Origin: Asparagopsis taxiformis
Taxonomy: Eukaryota > Rhodophyta > Florideophyceae > Bonnemaisoniales > Bonnemaisoniaceae
Reading direction: 5' to 3'
NCBI GenBank assembly: GCA_030407315.1
Contig: JALQPE010000500.1
Coordinates: forward strand, 1 to 20,414
DNA: 20,414 nucleotides
Below the pieces are notes generated by a model that was given only the letters and a program-made list of their open reading frames with translations, did no database searches and was not told the DNA's origin. Positions 1 through 7,616 of the stretch are shown here, in pieces; position 1 is the stretch's first letter, and each line of letters begins with the position of its first letter. The translations under genes were made by a program, and so were the position numbers.

Positions 1-44
1 CACTGATTTCGCTATGAACAGAACGTACTTTCCAAACCAGAATC
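1..44 (+). repeat. Left terminal inverted repeat
   Basis: Pairs with 13644-13687. Mismatches fall only at positions 6, 12 and 33. The core ATGAACAGAACGTACTTTC is identical on both sides. The repeat may extend to the left of the window. Confidence 0.8.
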
Positions 45-57
45 CAACTTTCTGAAG

Positions 58-118
58 TTGATTGAACATGAGAGATGTTTTTTTCATATTGATTGAATAG
101 GATAACAAAGTTGATTGA
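58..118 (+). repeat. Left subterminal TTGATTGA cluster
   Basis: TTGATTGA occurs exactly at 58-65, 89-96 and 111-118, just inside the left inverted repeat. Mirror copies lie inside the right end. Repeated short motifs next to the tips are typical transposase-binding sites in CACTA-like elements; the binding role is inferred. Confidence 0.65.
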
Positions 119-148
119 ACTACTCGTGTCGTCGAAGACGAGGCGTTT

Positions 149-598
149 TTACTTCGGAATAGACGCCAGGCCTGACCTGATCTCTTTCTCTACCCCAGCT
201 CTTATCATCTTGTTTGTTAGTGAAGGGAACTCTGCAATGACGGTGTCAACCGAAATATGTCCCTTCCAAGCCACTGTTGTTCTCCCCTTGCGAAGCATGG
301 CAGGCCTATACTTACCTGACCATGCGTCTCTTCCATCGTAGACCTCGTACCACCGAACACACAGCTGACAAATAACCCCTTCGTTGTTTTTCTTACAACT
401 CATAATTTGTCCTAGCCAGAACGGCATCTCAGTAGTACAGTCTTCTCCATTTACAGCCACGAAGCGATTCACCGAGTAGGGCAAGTCTGATAGTGGTATG
501 CAATCTGCAGTCGACATGAGTTCCTCCTCCATCGGGACGACGTTCCGATTCCTTTTCGATACATGCCATTCATCTCGAAACATTCGGTGAGGTTCCAA
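149..598 (-). CDS. DUF7869-type protein, C-terminal beta domain (putative transposase, segment 3)
   Basis: A 149-codon frame that continues segment 2 after another -1 step; the printed start is a TTG and is not a true start. Residues 45-147 form a compact domain with the pattern F-V-V/A-x-G-x-x-C-T-x-E-x-PFW, then V-x-WY (81-84), K/R-Y-x-P (97-99) and a final amphipathic helix. The same pattern ends the gene at 7595-8332 (FLVVKGDQCTDEEPFW, VHWY, YKP). The two copies share order and spacing, so this is a true domain and not a shadow frame. The aromatic and beta-rich make-up suggests an SH3/BAH-like barrel that could contact chromatin or partner proteins; that is a guess from composition. Stop is TAA at 149-151. 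Confidence 0.65.
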   Translation of the reverse strand: MEPHRMFRDEWHVSKRNRNVVPMEEELMSTADCIPLSDLPYSVNRFVAVNGEDCTTEMPFWLGQIMSCKKNNEGVICQLCVRWYEVYDGRDAWSGKYRPAMLRKGRTTVAWKGHISVDTVIAEFPSLTNKMIRAGVEKEIRSGLASIPK

Positions 599-2022
599 TG
601 AAAAGAATCTTCCCTTTCCTCATAAACCTGTCGTAGAAGCTCATGTAGCTGATCCATTTTAGAATTGTTATTGACCCTGCTCTCTTCCGAACGAAAACGG
701 AGCAGGACCTCATGTCGATCTGGAGGAGAACGTATGATATTACTCGGTGTTCGTTTCAGTTCAGGAGGCTTAACCAGGAAACCATTCAGCCCCGGAGTGA
801 GAACTGGGAGAGGCTTCCAGTTGTCTTCACAAAATATCTTAACATCGCATGCAGTTCTGTAGAAGTCATAACTTTTTCCTGTATCTTGGGATCGGTGAAA
901 CCTGAAGTATCTGAATTTTGAGAAAGCATGCACTTTTCCAACCGAATTCTCACTCCGGCAGAGACCGGAGAAGTTTGCCACGTGCAACATACGAGAGACA
1001 GAGGGTTCCGGAGTATAGGACACTCTGAGTTGTTCAACTAAATCTTCCATAGTGACGGCGTTGTGGGAACGTAGCCTGCGAGAGGTACAGCTAAAGGCCT
1101 GGTCGATGTCTGCATGGGTGTGGCCGATGGGTAGGAAAGAAGCGTGTACTTCTTCAAACACACCCCAAGCAACGAGACATTCTAGATAGCAAAACAGAAA
1201 CGTGTTCTTGTTCTCTCTCGTGCAATTGTCTACCTGCAAGTACAGTGTTCCCTGAAGACTCGAACCCATAGCCTTTTTGGTAAGAGTCCTGTGAATTGCC
1301 TCGATGATATGATTTGCCCCAGTTTCGAATTCAGCAGTAAGTGTGTACAACGAAAGATGCTTTCGGACACCATGTTCGAGAACACCTATGAGTCTCACCT
1401 TCAAACTATGACCAACAGTCGCTTTTGTACATACCGTGAAATGGGGAAGACCGTATCCTGATTGATCAGCCCCGTCTACGATCAGAGACGTGAACCTGGA
1501 GGGATATAGTGACGCTTCTTCACACTTCTTTTGATACTCCCTGCGTTCCCGTGCCACCATCTCGATATGACGCTGGCGACGTTCCAGAAGCGGAGCAGTG
1601 CGTTGAATATCTGTCCCGATGGCTTCCAGTTTATCACGTATGTACTCACATTCCGAACATTTCGTGAACCTCTGGACACGCCGAACCTTGATATTCGCAC
1701 AAAACGTGTTCCAGGTGTTGTAGAAGTAGCTCAAAGTTGGTGGGTTCCGGTTCGAGTATAATAACGTAAATTGGTCGCAGAACATCTCGTACACAGCCTT
1801 CTTCTCGAAAAGAGGCAGATGCTTCTCTCCACTGTCTGGCATCATATCAGCAGTCGAGGCAGACAAGCGTTCAAGGAAGCAGATCACTGCATCTCTATGT
1901 GGAGAGCCAGAAATTCGTTTCGGAGAAGCCATAAATGAAGACTCCCATTCTGGCAAGCTTTCTTTACCGAGGTCTGCAGGTGTCGTGAAAACTTGAAGCT
2001 GTACTCTAGGAATTCGCAACAC
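469..2022 (-). CDS. DUF7869-type protein, RNase H-like catalytic core (putative transposase, segment 2)
   Basis: This is the central frame of the same gene. A C-x2-C pair at residues 122-125 (KCSEC) resembles a small zinc ribbon. Three acidic clusters then follow in the order of an RNase H fold: LIVDGAD at 180-186, LQVDNCTRENKN at 262-273 and GHTHADIDQAF at 300-310. The last two are the signature I recognise for DUF7869 proteins, which are abundant repeat-linked proteins in algae, oomycetes and some animals. The DDE/D-type transposase reading rests on these three clusters and on the flanking inverted repeats; no cleavage activity is established. The first residues and the last 35 or so (after about residue 480) look non-homologous, because the frame overlaps segment 1 upstream and segment 3 downstream. 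The printed start at 2022 is a GTG and is not a biological start. Confidence 0.75.
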   Translation of the reverse strand: MLRIPRVQLQVFTTPADLGKESLPEWESSFMASPKRISGSPHRDAVICFLERLSASTADMMPDSGEKHLPLFEKKAVYEMFCDQFTLLYSNRNPPTLSYFYNTWNTFCANIKVRRVQRFTKCSECEYIRDKLEAIGTDIQRTAPLLERRQRHIEMVARERREYQKKCEEASLYPSRFTSLIVDGADQSGYGLPHFTVCTKATVGHSLKVRLIGVLEHGVRKHLSLYTLTAEFETGANHIIEAIHRTLTKKAMGSSLQGTLYLQVDNCTRENKNTFLFCYLECLVAWGVFEEVHASFLPIGHTHADIDQAFSCTSRRLRSHNAVTMEDLVEQLRVSYTPEPSVSRMLHVANFSGLCRSENSVGKVHAFSKFRYFRFHRSQDTGKSYDFYRTACDVKIFCEDNWKPLPVLTPGLNGFLVKPPELKRTPSNIIRSPPDRHEVLLRFRSEESRVNNNSKMDQLHELLRQVYEEREDSFHWNLTECFEMNGMYRKGIGTSSRWRRNSCRLQIAYHYQTCPTR

Positions 2023-2645
2023 ACAGGCTTCCCAGAGAAGTAGAACCGGTTACTGTTTGGTTCCAGTAGAGCGTGCAGATACCTGCGGCGATCGTCCCTG
2101 TTGTACAACAAAACTCGTTCTGCTTCATTCCGAAGGAAAACATGGTCGGTTTTTCTGAAGCATCCCTTATTGCAGCATGGTATTCTTCTTATATCTGTTT
2201 TGGGCAGTGACAAACTGAACTTCACCCGCCTCTCTAGCATGCTGCTCTTTCGACGAACTGAACTGGACCTCGTCACACTTTCATAATTCTTCCTGTGTTG
2301 TAGTCGTGAAAATGGTTTATACATCGAAGCCGTGGATCGGAAAGAGTCGGAAGAAGTACCCACTATTCCATGCATCACTTCATCGTGGCTACGCGGCATA
2401 GATATGGTTTCAACAGAAGGAGCGTGTTCTGATTCGGAGTCCCTAGAAAGAGATTTCATGTATGATTCGGCTTTCTCCAGTGCGTCATTCCTAGCTTCGG
2501 CGAGATGAAAACGCGGAGCCATCTGCTGTGGGAGCAGAACGAATGATCTCTGAACGGTAGTTAGATTTGCAGGTAGCGTGGAAAAGAGATGGCTGCAAGA
2601 CGAGTATATCGGTTGATCAAGATGCATGGTGAGTAGGAATGACAC
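1884..2645 (-). CDS. DUF7869-type protein, N-terminal part (putative transposase, segment 1)
   Basis: This 253-codon frame holds the N-terminal domain of the split putative transposase. Residues 1-145 are Ser/Arg-rich and low in structure, and the true start could be M42 (MAPRF...) instead of M1. From about residue 150 comes a cysteine-containing domain: CC..GCF at 157-163, then a run of basic residues with RYL at 188-190, LEP at 194-196, and VCCEFL at 208-213. The same pattern recurs at 7251-7616 (CC..RCF, RQRYL, YEP, VCYQFL), which supports real coding in this frame. After about residue 228 the frame no longer looks conserved and coding passes to the overlapping 517-codon frame, a -1 step. 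Likely role, inferred: DNA or target-site recognition by the transposase in the nucleus. A single-base deletion, a short intron or a frameshift could explain the joint. Confidence 0.65.
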   Translation of the reverse strand: MSFLLTMHLDQPIYSSCSHLFSTLPANLTTVQRSFVLLPQQMAPRFHLAEARNDALEKAESYMKSLSRDSESEHAPSVETISMPRSHDEVMHGIVGTSSDSFRSTASMYKPFSRLQHRKNYESVTRSSSVRRKSSMLERRVKFSLSLPKTDIRRIPCCNKGCFRKTDHVFLRNEAERVLLYNRDDRRRYLHALLEPNSNRFYFSGKPVCCEFLEYSFKFSRHLQTSVKKACQNGSLHLWLLRNEFLALHIEMQ

Positions 2646-2917
2646 CGTGAGACGTTCATCTATTATGGATGCAGAGTGGCCTCCTCGACGGCGATAGTTG
2701 GCCCAGGATACAGCGCCAAATACCTATGTCAAATCAATCTCTGTTGTGAATGGAGTACGGCTGATTGGTTGATTTGTGCTCTTCATGCGCCCATGATTAC
2801 GGGGAAAAATGACAACAATCTTTCCTCTCTGAAGTTTACAAATGGTACGAAACAGAGCTAAAGGTTTATTGCAGTGGTTTTGTTCAAATCTGCCGAGCGA
2901 AACTATACGTAATAAGA
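2646..2917. other. Intergenic gap between methyltransferase 3' end and putative transposase 5' end
   Basis: 272 bases between two same-strand minus genes. I saw no TATA box, hairpin or coding signal. The promoter of the DUF7869 gene would be expected here. Confidence 0.4.
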
Positions 2918-4132
2918 CTAAGACAACGGCCTCATCTTGTTCAAGTCCCATGCGAATATCCCGTTCAGCCCTTTCAAAGTTCCAGGAGGAGGTTCAATAC
3001 CACCGTATTTGTACGGGTAAGGACAATCCAAACAACATTCGTTCGGTTCGAACATATAACAAGATACAAGTTTCTGATCCTCACCTTGAAAGTTCGCTAG
3101 AGGTACATTGTGTATTGTAGTTTGGAACCTCTCATCACTAGTTCCTGCACAAAGGAGAGACGCTTTTCCGACGACCTGATCCAAAATGTATAGTTCAACA
3201 GAATCTCCTCCTTTCAGTACTCTCTCTATTCCTTCGATAGTGGATTTACCGGCATTTGTATTATCATCTTTTCCCTTTTTCTGTAGCGAACAGATTTTCG
3301 GTTGGCTTAGCAGAACGCCATCCTCTGCATGATTCCCTGTTCTCCTCTTCTTCGATCCGATACGTGATCTCAGATCATTATGATACAAAGCATCGGCAAT
3401 AGAACGAAGTCTTTCATGAGCGAGACGGAAAATCTTGGTACTAGCTTCCACAACCACACATGAACGGGCTGTCTTCATCGCTGCGATCGCAGTAGTAAGT
3501 GTTCCTCCGTAAACATCAATAACTGAACCCCTCTCAGGACAAAACGTGTTGATTATCTCGGATAACATTCCAATATGTTTCTCTTCTGTTAGAACAGGAG
3601 ATTTTGTTCCTGGAGTGAGAAGTTTGTCTTTCGAAACGGGAATTCTGGACATTGCAGCGAATTTCCGTTTCGTTTCTGTTGGGACGAGGTGATATTGGCT
3701 TCGAAGGTCTGGCTTGAAACCGTCCTTACGATGTCCGGGAGCCCTGGCAACAACTGCAAACTCGCACGCGTTTTGTGGGAACATATCTCCGCGATGTGCT
3801 TGTACAGTGTTCGTGTCTTTCATGAATACGAAAGGGTATTCCGGACCGTCGAAACCGACGTTTCTCAGCTCATGCAGGAATGCTGGAAAGTTTCGGAATG
3901 ATACAAAACAGAAAAACCAGCCACCTGGCTTCAAGGCTCTCCTTGCAAACTGGCATAATGCATTGATTTCCTTATCACTTATGAAATTGTTATATGCGGT
4001 ATTACGAAGGGATTTAGAATTCGGAGTTCCATACGGAGGGTCGGTAAGAACTAAATCCTGAAGAGGGTACTCATCTGTCCATATTTCCTTGTCGAAGTCC
4101 TGCCATTTCATCTGATAGCATGTAATTCCCAT
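2918..4132 (-). CDS. DNA (adenine-N6 or cytosine-N4) methyltransferase, beta-type motif order
   Basis: 404 codons. Catalytic motif IV is LTDPPYGTP at residues 29-37. The SAM-binding part follows it: an EEKH segment at 183-186 equivalent to the usual QKP of motif X, then VIDVYGGTLTTAIAA at 204-218 (motif I, normally D-x-F-x-G-x-G-T) and VVVEAS at 226-231. The order IV...X-I is that of beta-class bacterial and phage methylases. DPPY favours N6-adenine over N4-cytosine, but the motif does not settle it. The motif-I glycine pair is changed (Y-G-G-T-L-T-T), so binding may be altered. Residues about 296-404 form an extra domain (VELYILDQVVGKASLL, a conserved-looking PYPY, and a G-x-F-A-W end) that bacterial enzymes lack. 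The frame is open upstream to a TAA near 4178, adding about 15 plausible residues, so this may be the C-terminal half of a ParB-methyltransferase fusion. Stop is TAG. Confidence 0.85.
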   Translation of the reverse strand: MGITCYQMKWQDFDKEIWTDEYPLQDLVLTDPPYGTPNSKSLRNTAYNNFISDKEINALCQFARRALKPGGWFFCFVSFRNFPAFLHELRNVGFDGPEYPFVFMKDTNTVQAHRGDMFPQNACEFAVVARAPGHRKDGFKPDLRSQYHLVPTETKRKFAAMSRIPVSKDKLLTPGTKSPVLTEEKHIGMLSEIINTFCPERGSVIDVYGGTLTTAIAAMKTARSCVVVEASTKIFRLAHERLRSIADALYHNDLRSRIGSKKRRTGNHAEDGVLLSQPKICSLQKKGKDDNTNAGKSTIEGIERVLKGGDSVELYILDQVVGKASLLCAGTSDERFQTTIHNVPLANFQGEDQKLVSCYMFEPNECCLDCPYPYKYGGIEPPPGTLKGLNGIFAWDLNKMRPLS

Positions 4133-5949
4133 TTCAAGAACGTAGTCTTTTCTTTCTGGCTCATTCGTACCAGATGACCGCGTTTAGAATGAAGGTTGAG
4201 GCGGTCTGAGTTGATACTAGGTGAAGCAGAGACATCGTTCTCTGTTATCATTCGGTCCACTGGAATAGAAGTTTTCGGTCCGGTGATAACCTTTTCGGAA
4301 GCGTCAACTTCATCTTGTACAGATTCTTGCGTTATCTGGCTCATCTTCGGTACCGAGACTATATCCTCATCACATATTTCGGAGCCTAGTTGAGGAACAC
4401 TATCTTCCTTCGAGACATCTTTTTGTTTCTCTTCTTTCGCGTCCCTTGTATCTGCATTTTCGTTATCGGCTGCCGTCTTGCCAATTTCCTGACAGAAAGA
4501 ATCGGGATCTGGGTCTTTTCGATGGCTTTCCCGATACTTCTTTTCCTTCATGGGAGCAATTTGAGGGCAAACTTTCCGGTACTGCTTCAAAAGAGCATCC
4601 AGAATATTATAATCGTTTCCCATGTTCTCCATAACATCAGTATCGAACTTTGATGAGCGAAGTAGATTCTGCTTGATTGATTCCATGCCCTTTGGCCATA
4701 CCTGTCCTTCATGAAGAACCTCGAACTTACGCGCTTCTTTCATCGCTGCGCATGTGTATTCGTATTGCTGGAGGGTATCTTTGTATGATACTGGTTTGAA
4801 TTTATTCAATCTGGAGATTCCCCGAAGCCTGTAAAGAGTATGAACTTGAACTTCTTCAGCATCAGTACCCGAAGCATTCATGAACTTGGTTGCAGATTTC
4901 AAAGATGTTATATTCACAAATTTGCGATACACGCGACAGTCAACGCTTTTCATTGGGGTATTAGTACCCTTTCTCCGAGTTTTCAATGCCATACTGTTGC
5001 TAGAAGGAGGTTCTGCCAAGTCTGGATGCTCCGAATTCATAATTGTTCCAATCTCTTCGATCACTCGCGCAGGAAGGCGCAATGCCGTCGCAGCAGTCTG
5101 TCTGACGGTGTTATCCTTGAGGTGGGAGCAACCATCATATGCGGCAGCAACTTGTTTGGCTGTAGGTGGCTTTGAGGTCATGCTCTGCATCCGGTGGGCT
5201 TCTTCTTTCATTCCGCTCAGGATATCATAGAACGTGGTTTCGACATATAATGTTGCATCATGCTTACGGTTCTGATGTCTGCCTAGTTGTTTCAGAACTT
5301 GGATAGAATGACCTCCTTTCAGTATCGTGACAGGCCACATAAAAGAGTCCCACCTCTCCGGGTTCTCATCCATTAACTCCTGGATTGCAGTCAGTCTGTG
5401 CATACCGTCAACAACTCCGTACCAAACGGAACGGCATTCGGACTTCTCTTTCGCCTCACTGTCAGAAAGAAAATCACCCTGAGGACCGCGTATCGTTTTG
5501 AAAAAGTCAATAATGTGGCGCTGGAACGACCCGGTCAACTCGACTACGATCGCATTGTCGGAGCCCGAAATGAATCCATCAATTCCGTTTGTTTCATCTT
5601 GTTCTTGACATTGTGCTGACTTTATGTTTCCAGAAAATATCGACTTCAATCGCAACACACCAGAGCGCACTACTTGTCGAACAGCAGTGAGTGGGATGCA
5701 TGCCCGCGGATCAACACGTGTGTTCGTAGACCCTTCCATGACGTCTGCAAATAAGGCGGTATTAGTGTGCTTCATGGTGGAAGTACCCGGTTCCTCTTCT
5801 GGAGGACCTGATTTGGAACTGAGTCTGGACCCACTCCTCTTGAAGAATCTCGTCATGTCATCCAGTTCTGAAATAATGAAGTGCCGGGTAAGAAATGAAG
5901 GGGAAACAGAAGCTATAAAACTCTGTATCAATTTCTCGCACTTTCGCAT
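4108..5949 (-). CDS. ParB/Srx-like domain protein fused or coupled to the methyltransferase
   Basis: 613 codons starting at a good ATG. Residues about 83-215 match the ParB N-terminal/sulfiredoxin-like fold: an IPL start at 85-87, a hydrophobic strand at 133-138 (AIVVEL), and the key GVVDGMHRLTAIQELM at 178-193, corresponding to the G-x-H-R nucleotide-binding box of ParB. A helical stretch at 262-302 (TAKQVAAAYDG...VIEEIG) could be the ParB-type helix-turn-helix. The last 130 residues or so are acidic, Lys/Glu/Ser-rich linker. The C-terminus overlaps the methyltransferase ORF by 25 bases with a -1 step, and the linker-to-MTase joint reads smoothly across it. Known: bacteria and phages often join ParB-like and DPPY methylase domains in one protein. 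Inferred: this is that module acquired by a eukaryotic element. ParB-like domains can bind or hydrolyse CTP/ATP or act as nucleases; which applies is unknown. Confidence 0.75.
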   Translation of the reverse strand: MRKCEKLIQSFIASVSPSFLTRHFIISELDDMTRFFKRSGSRLSSKSGPPEEEPGTSTMKHTNTALFADVMEGSTNTRVDPRACIPLTAVRQVVRSGVLRLKSIFSGNIKSAQCQEQDETNGIDGFISGSDNAIVVELTGSFQRHIIDFFKTIRGPQGDFLSDSEAKEKSECRSVWYGVVDGMHRLTAIQELMDENPERWDSFMWPVTILKGGHSIQVLKQLGRHQNRKHDATLYVETTFYDILSGMKEEAHRMQSMTSKPPTAKQVAAAYDGCSHLKDNTVRQTAATALRLPARVIEEIGTIMNSEHPDLAEPPSSNSMALKTRRKGTNTPMKSVDCRVYRKFVNITSLKSATKFMNASGTDAEEVQVHTLYRLRGISRLNKFKPVSYKDTLQQYEYTCAAMKEARKFEVLHEGQVWPKGMESIKQNLLRSSKFDTDVMENMGNDYNILDALLKQYRKVCPQIAPMKEKKYRESHRKDPDPDSFCQEIGKTAADNENADTRDAKEEKQKDVSKEDSVPQLGSEICDEDIVSVPKMSQITQESVQDEVDASEKVITGPKTSIPVDRMITENDVSASPSINSDRLNLHSKRGHLVRMSQKEKTTFLKWELHAIR

Positions 5950-6536
5950 GAAGGACTTGAAATGATTGTCATGAACGCCATACTCAAGTACAGTGTACTT
6001 TCACCATGCATAGTACACTGGCCCAAACCCGAAATGACCGTTCACATTGGATCCAATGTGAACGGTCATTTCGGTTTTGGCATGGTGAAGCATCTTGGCC
6101 ATGCAGGGCACGACACGGCTCAAACCGGATTACGACGGCGGTGGTGGCCCGTGTATCGTGGTTCCCATTACTAGGGAGACAATTGAAGTGGATAGGAGAC
6201 GCAAGCACTCTCCCAATGAGTGCCAATCAGAAATATCAGTAGTGGGGTATTCTAAAAATTATATTGCGCCGGGCCGTGTCTATCCAGATGATGGAATGAT
6301 TTGGCAATCTGATTTGCTATATTGCTCACAACACTTGGCATATTTTTTTCATATTTCCTAGGAATGGCCCATCTCACCAGGACTATTTCCTATACAGCAA
6401 ATGGGCCGTACACATCATCTTTTCGCTGCTAATAGCAGGGATTTCTGAACAGGTTTCGCCACCTTCCCCTCCGATACCAATATTACCGAACAGGTCTGAG
6501 TATCTTGCACACCGAAAACCCATTCTCATTTCCCCA
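5950..6536. other. Gene-free divergent spacer with palindrome
   Basis: Between the ParB gene (minus) and the plus-strand ORFs. It holds the large palindrome at 6030-6073. Short ORFs here (for example 6095-6361) read through the palindrome arms and show no recognisable domain. The regulatory region for both directions probably lies here. Confidence 0.45.
6030..6073. repeat. 44-bp perfect palindrome (GGATCC centre) in divergent spacer
   Basis: The arms 6030-6051 and 6052-6073 pair perfectly around TGGATCCA. Weaker pairing goes on outward: CCAAACC with GGTTTTGG, and TTCACCATGC at about 6000 with GCATGGTGAA at 6080, after a 12-13 base bulge on the left. It lies 80 bases upstream of the ParB start. 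It could be an operator, a hairpin site or a snap-back duplication relic. Confidence 0.85.
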
Positions 6537-6869
6537 TTGCAATGCCATTTTTCAGTAAACAGCGCAGCTACCAGGTTTCTTTCATCCCTTAATACATTCC
6601 ATATCCTACATTACACCTTAGAGTACATTCCTACCCACTGCAACTTAGACGATAAACAATGCATATTAGAAATAGAAACTCAGACCGAAAGAACATTATT
6701 ATTGCTTGAACGGTGCACAAAGCAGGCCTGCCGAAAAGTAGTACGTTGTACTGTTCTCAAACTACAGAAGCTTGATTCGATTTTTGTACAACTAAAATGG
6801 TGTTTACAAGGTTCAGGTGCAATAGCATGCACCTTGATACATATAAATGGTAGAACATTTACATTATGA
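6537..6869 (+). CDS. Hypothetical ORF, unrecognised
   Basis: 110 codons; residues about 40-100 are Leu/Lys/Cys-rich (repeated TLLLLERC, VVRCTVLKLQKL). No known domain is seen. It ends in TTATGAC, so its TGA overlaps the ATG of the next ORF by four bases, again a -1 step as in the other joints of this element. This could be the first part of a two-piece gene, or chance. No paralogue in the window supports it. Confidence 0.3.
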   Translation: MQCHFSVNSAATRFLSSLNTFHILHYTLEYIPTHCNLDDKQCILEIETQTERTLLLLERCTKQACRKVVRCTVLKLQKLDSIFVQLKWCLQGSGAIACTLIHINGRTFTL

Positions 6870-7135
6870 CTCCATTCAATGAACAGAATATTGTTCTACG
6901 AACATGTGGAATAATAACGGGAGCAGATAATGAATCGTTCCCACCAAGAGTATTCGGATTAGAGATCAGACAGATAACATGTCTTTCCACAGTCATGCTG
7001 GTTGAACTACGACTGGCACGCTGGAATCCTTCAATTCAAGAGAGTTCCGGGCGTCCAATGAGATCGATGGATTCAAGGCTCATAATTCAAGAAGTACATC
7101 TCGTTCCGAAAAGTACAGAAAGCGCTCATTTGTGA
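6866..7135 (+). CDS. Hypothetical small beta-rich ORF
   Basis: 89 codons. The middle reads PPRVFGLEIRQITCLS followed by MLVELRLARW, an alternation of hydrophobic and polar residues with a final W, and then LIIQEVHLVP. This F-G-x-I-x-x-I...L-x-L-x-R-W pattern resembles the small beta-barrel tails common on transposon proteins, but I cannot name a family. It lies on the same strand just ahead of the core-less DUF7869 gene. The base composition gives no strong sign either way. Confidence 0.35.
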   Translation: MTPFNEQNIVLRTCGIITGADNESFPPRVFGLEIRQITCLSTVMLVELRLARWNPSIQESSGRPMRSMDSRLIIQEVHLVPKSTESAHL

Positions 7136-7188
7136 CATATTTACATCCTGAACGTTTATAACTGATTAGAAGCTGGTTCCCGTTCTGG

Positions 7189-7194
7189 TATAAA
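7189..7194 (+). promoter_or_regulatory. TATA box of the core-less DUF7869 gene
   Basis: TATAAA (followed by GC) lies 62 bases upstream of the ATG at 7251. With start sites normally about 30 bases downstream, it would give a 5' leader of about 30 bases. Confidence 0.45.
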
Positions 7195-7250
7195 GCAGGA
7201 CATGTGCTGCAAGTCCCCGACACTTTCGCCCCATACCACCTCCATCAACA

Positions 7251-7616
7251 ATGACCGAATCATCAGGATCTAAAATAGACCGACTGTCTTTCGTGATGAA
7301 AGGACAGGTGTCCTCTATCAGGAAGAGAAATCTGAACAGGGCAAAAATCATAGCGAAAAAGTCCGAAGATGGAGAATTGCACAAGGTACAATGCTGTTCC
7401 CGGCGCTGCTTCGAAATTGCAGCCAGCGAAGATCTAGTAAGGGACTCATTTCGAGTCGTTGAGTATGATCGTACGAGACGACAGCGCTACTTAGTATCGT
7501 TATATGAGCCGGTGTCGGAAATGTACGTATATCGCGGGAGTGCCGTCTGCTATCAATTCTTAACGCAGGTATTCGGCTTCTCCCGCGAGATGCAGTGGTC
7601 AAACAAAAACCACTGA
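7251..7616 (+). CDS. Core-less DUF7869 relative, N-terminal domain segment
   Basis: 121 codons from a good ATG downstream of a TATA box. Residues 47-114 match the N-terminal domain of the putative transposase at 2645->1884: CCSRRCF (48-54), R-R-Q-R-YL (77-81), YEP (85-87), Y-x-G-x-x-VC (94-100) and QFL...FGFSR (102-112). Residues 1-46 are basic. The frame stops at 7614-7616, 22 bases after a second frame opens at 7595 with a -1 step. The second frame carries a linker and the C-terminal domain. Reading the two as one gene gives N-domain, linker, C-domain with the catalytic middle missing. Possible explanations of the joint are a base lost in the assembly, an intron or frameshifting. Confidence 0.7.
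   Translation: MTESSGSKIDRLSFVMKGQVSSIRKRNLNRAKIIAKKSEDGELHKVQCCSRRCFEIAASEDLVRDSFRVVEYDRTRRQRYLVSLYEPVSEMYVYRGSAVCYQFLTQVFGFSREMQWSNKNH

Noticed and set aside
3714..4061. 115-codon plus-strand ORF
   Set aside because: It is the shadow of the methyltransferase catalytic region on the minus strand.
4672..4679. Further TTGATTGA copy inside the ParB gene
   Set aside because: A single 8-mer in 20 kb is expected by chance; only the clustered, mirrored copies at the ends are meaningful.
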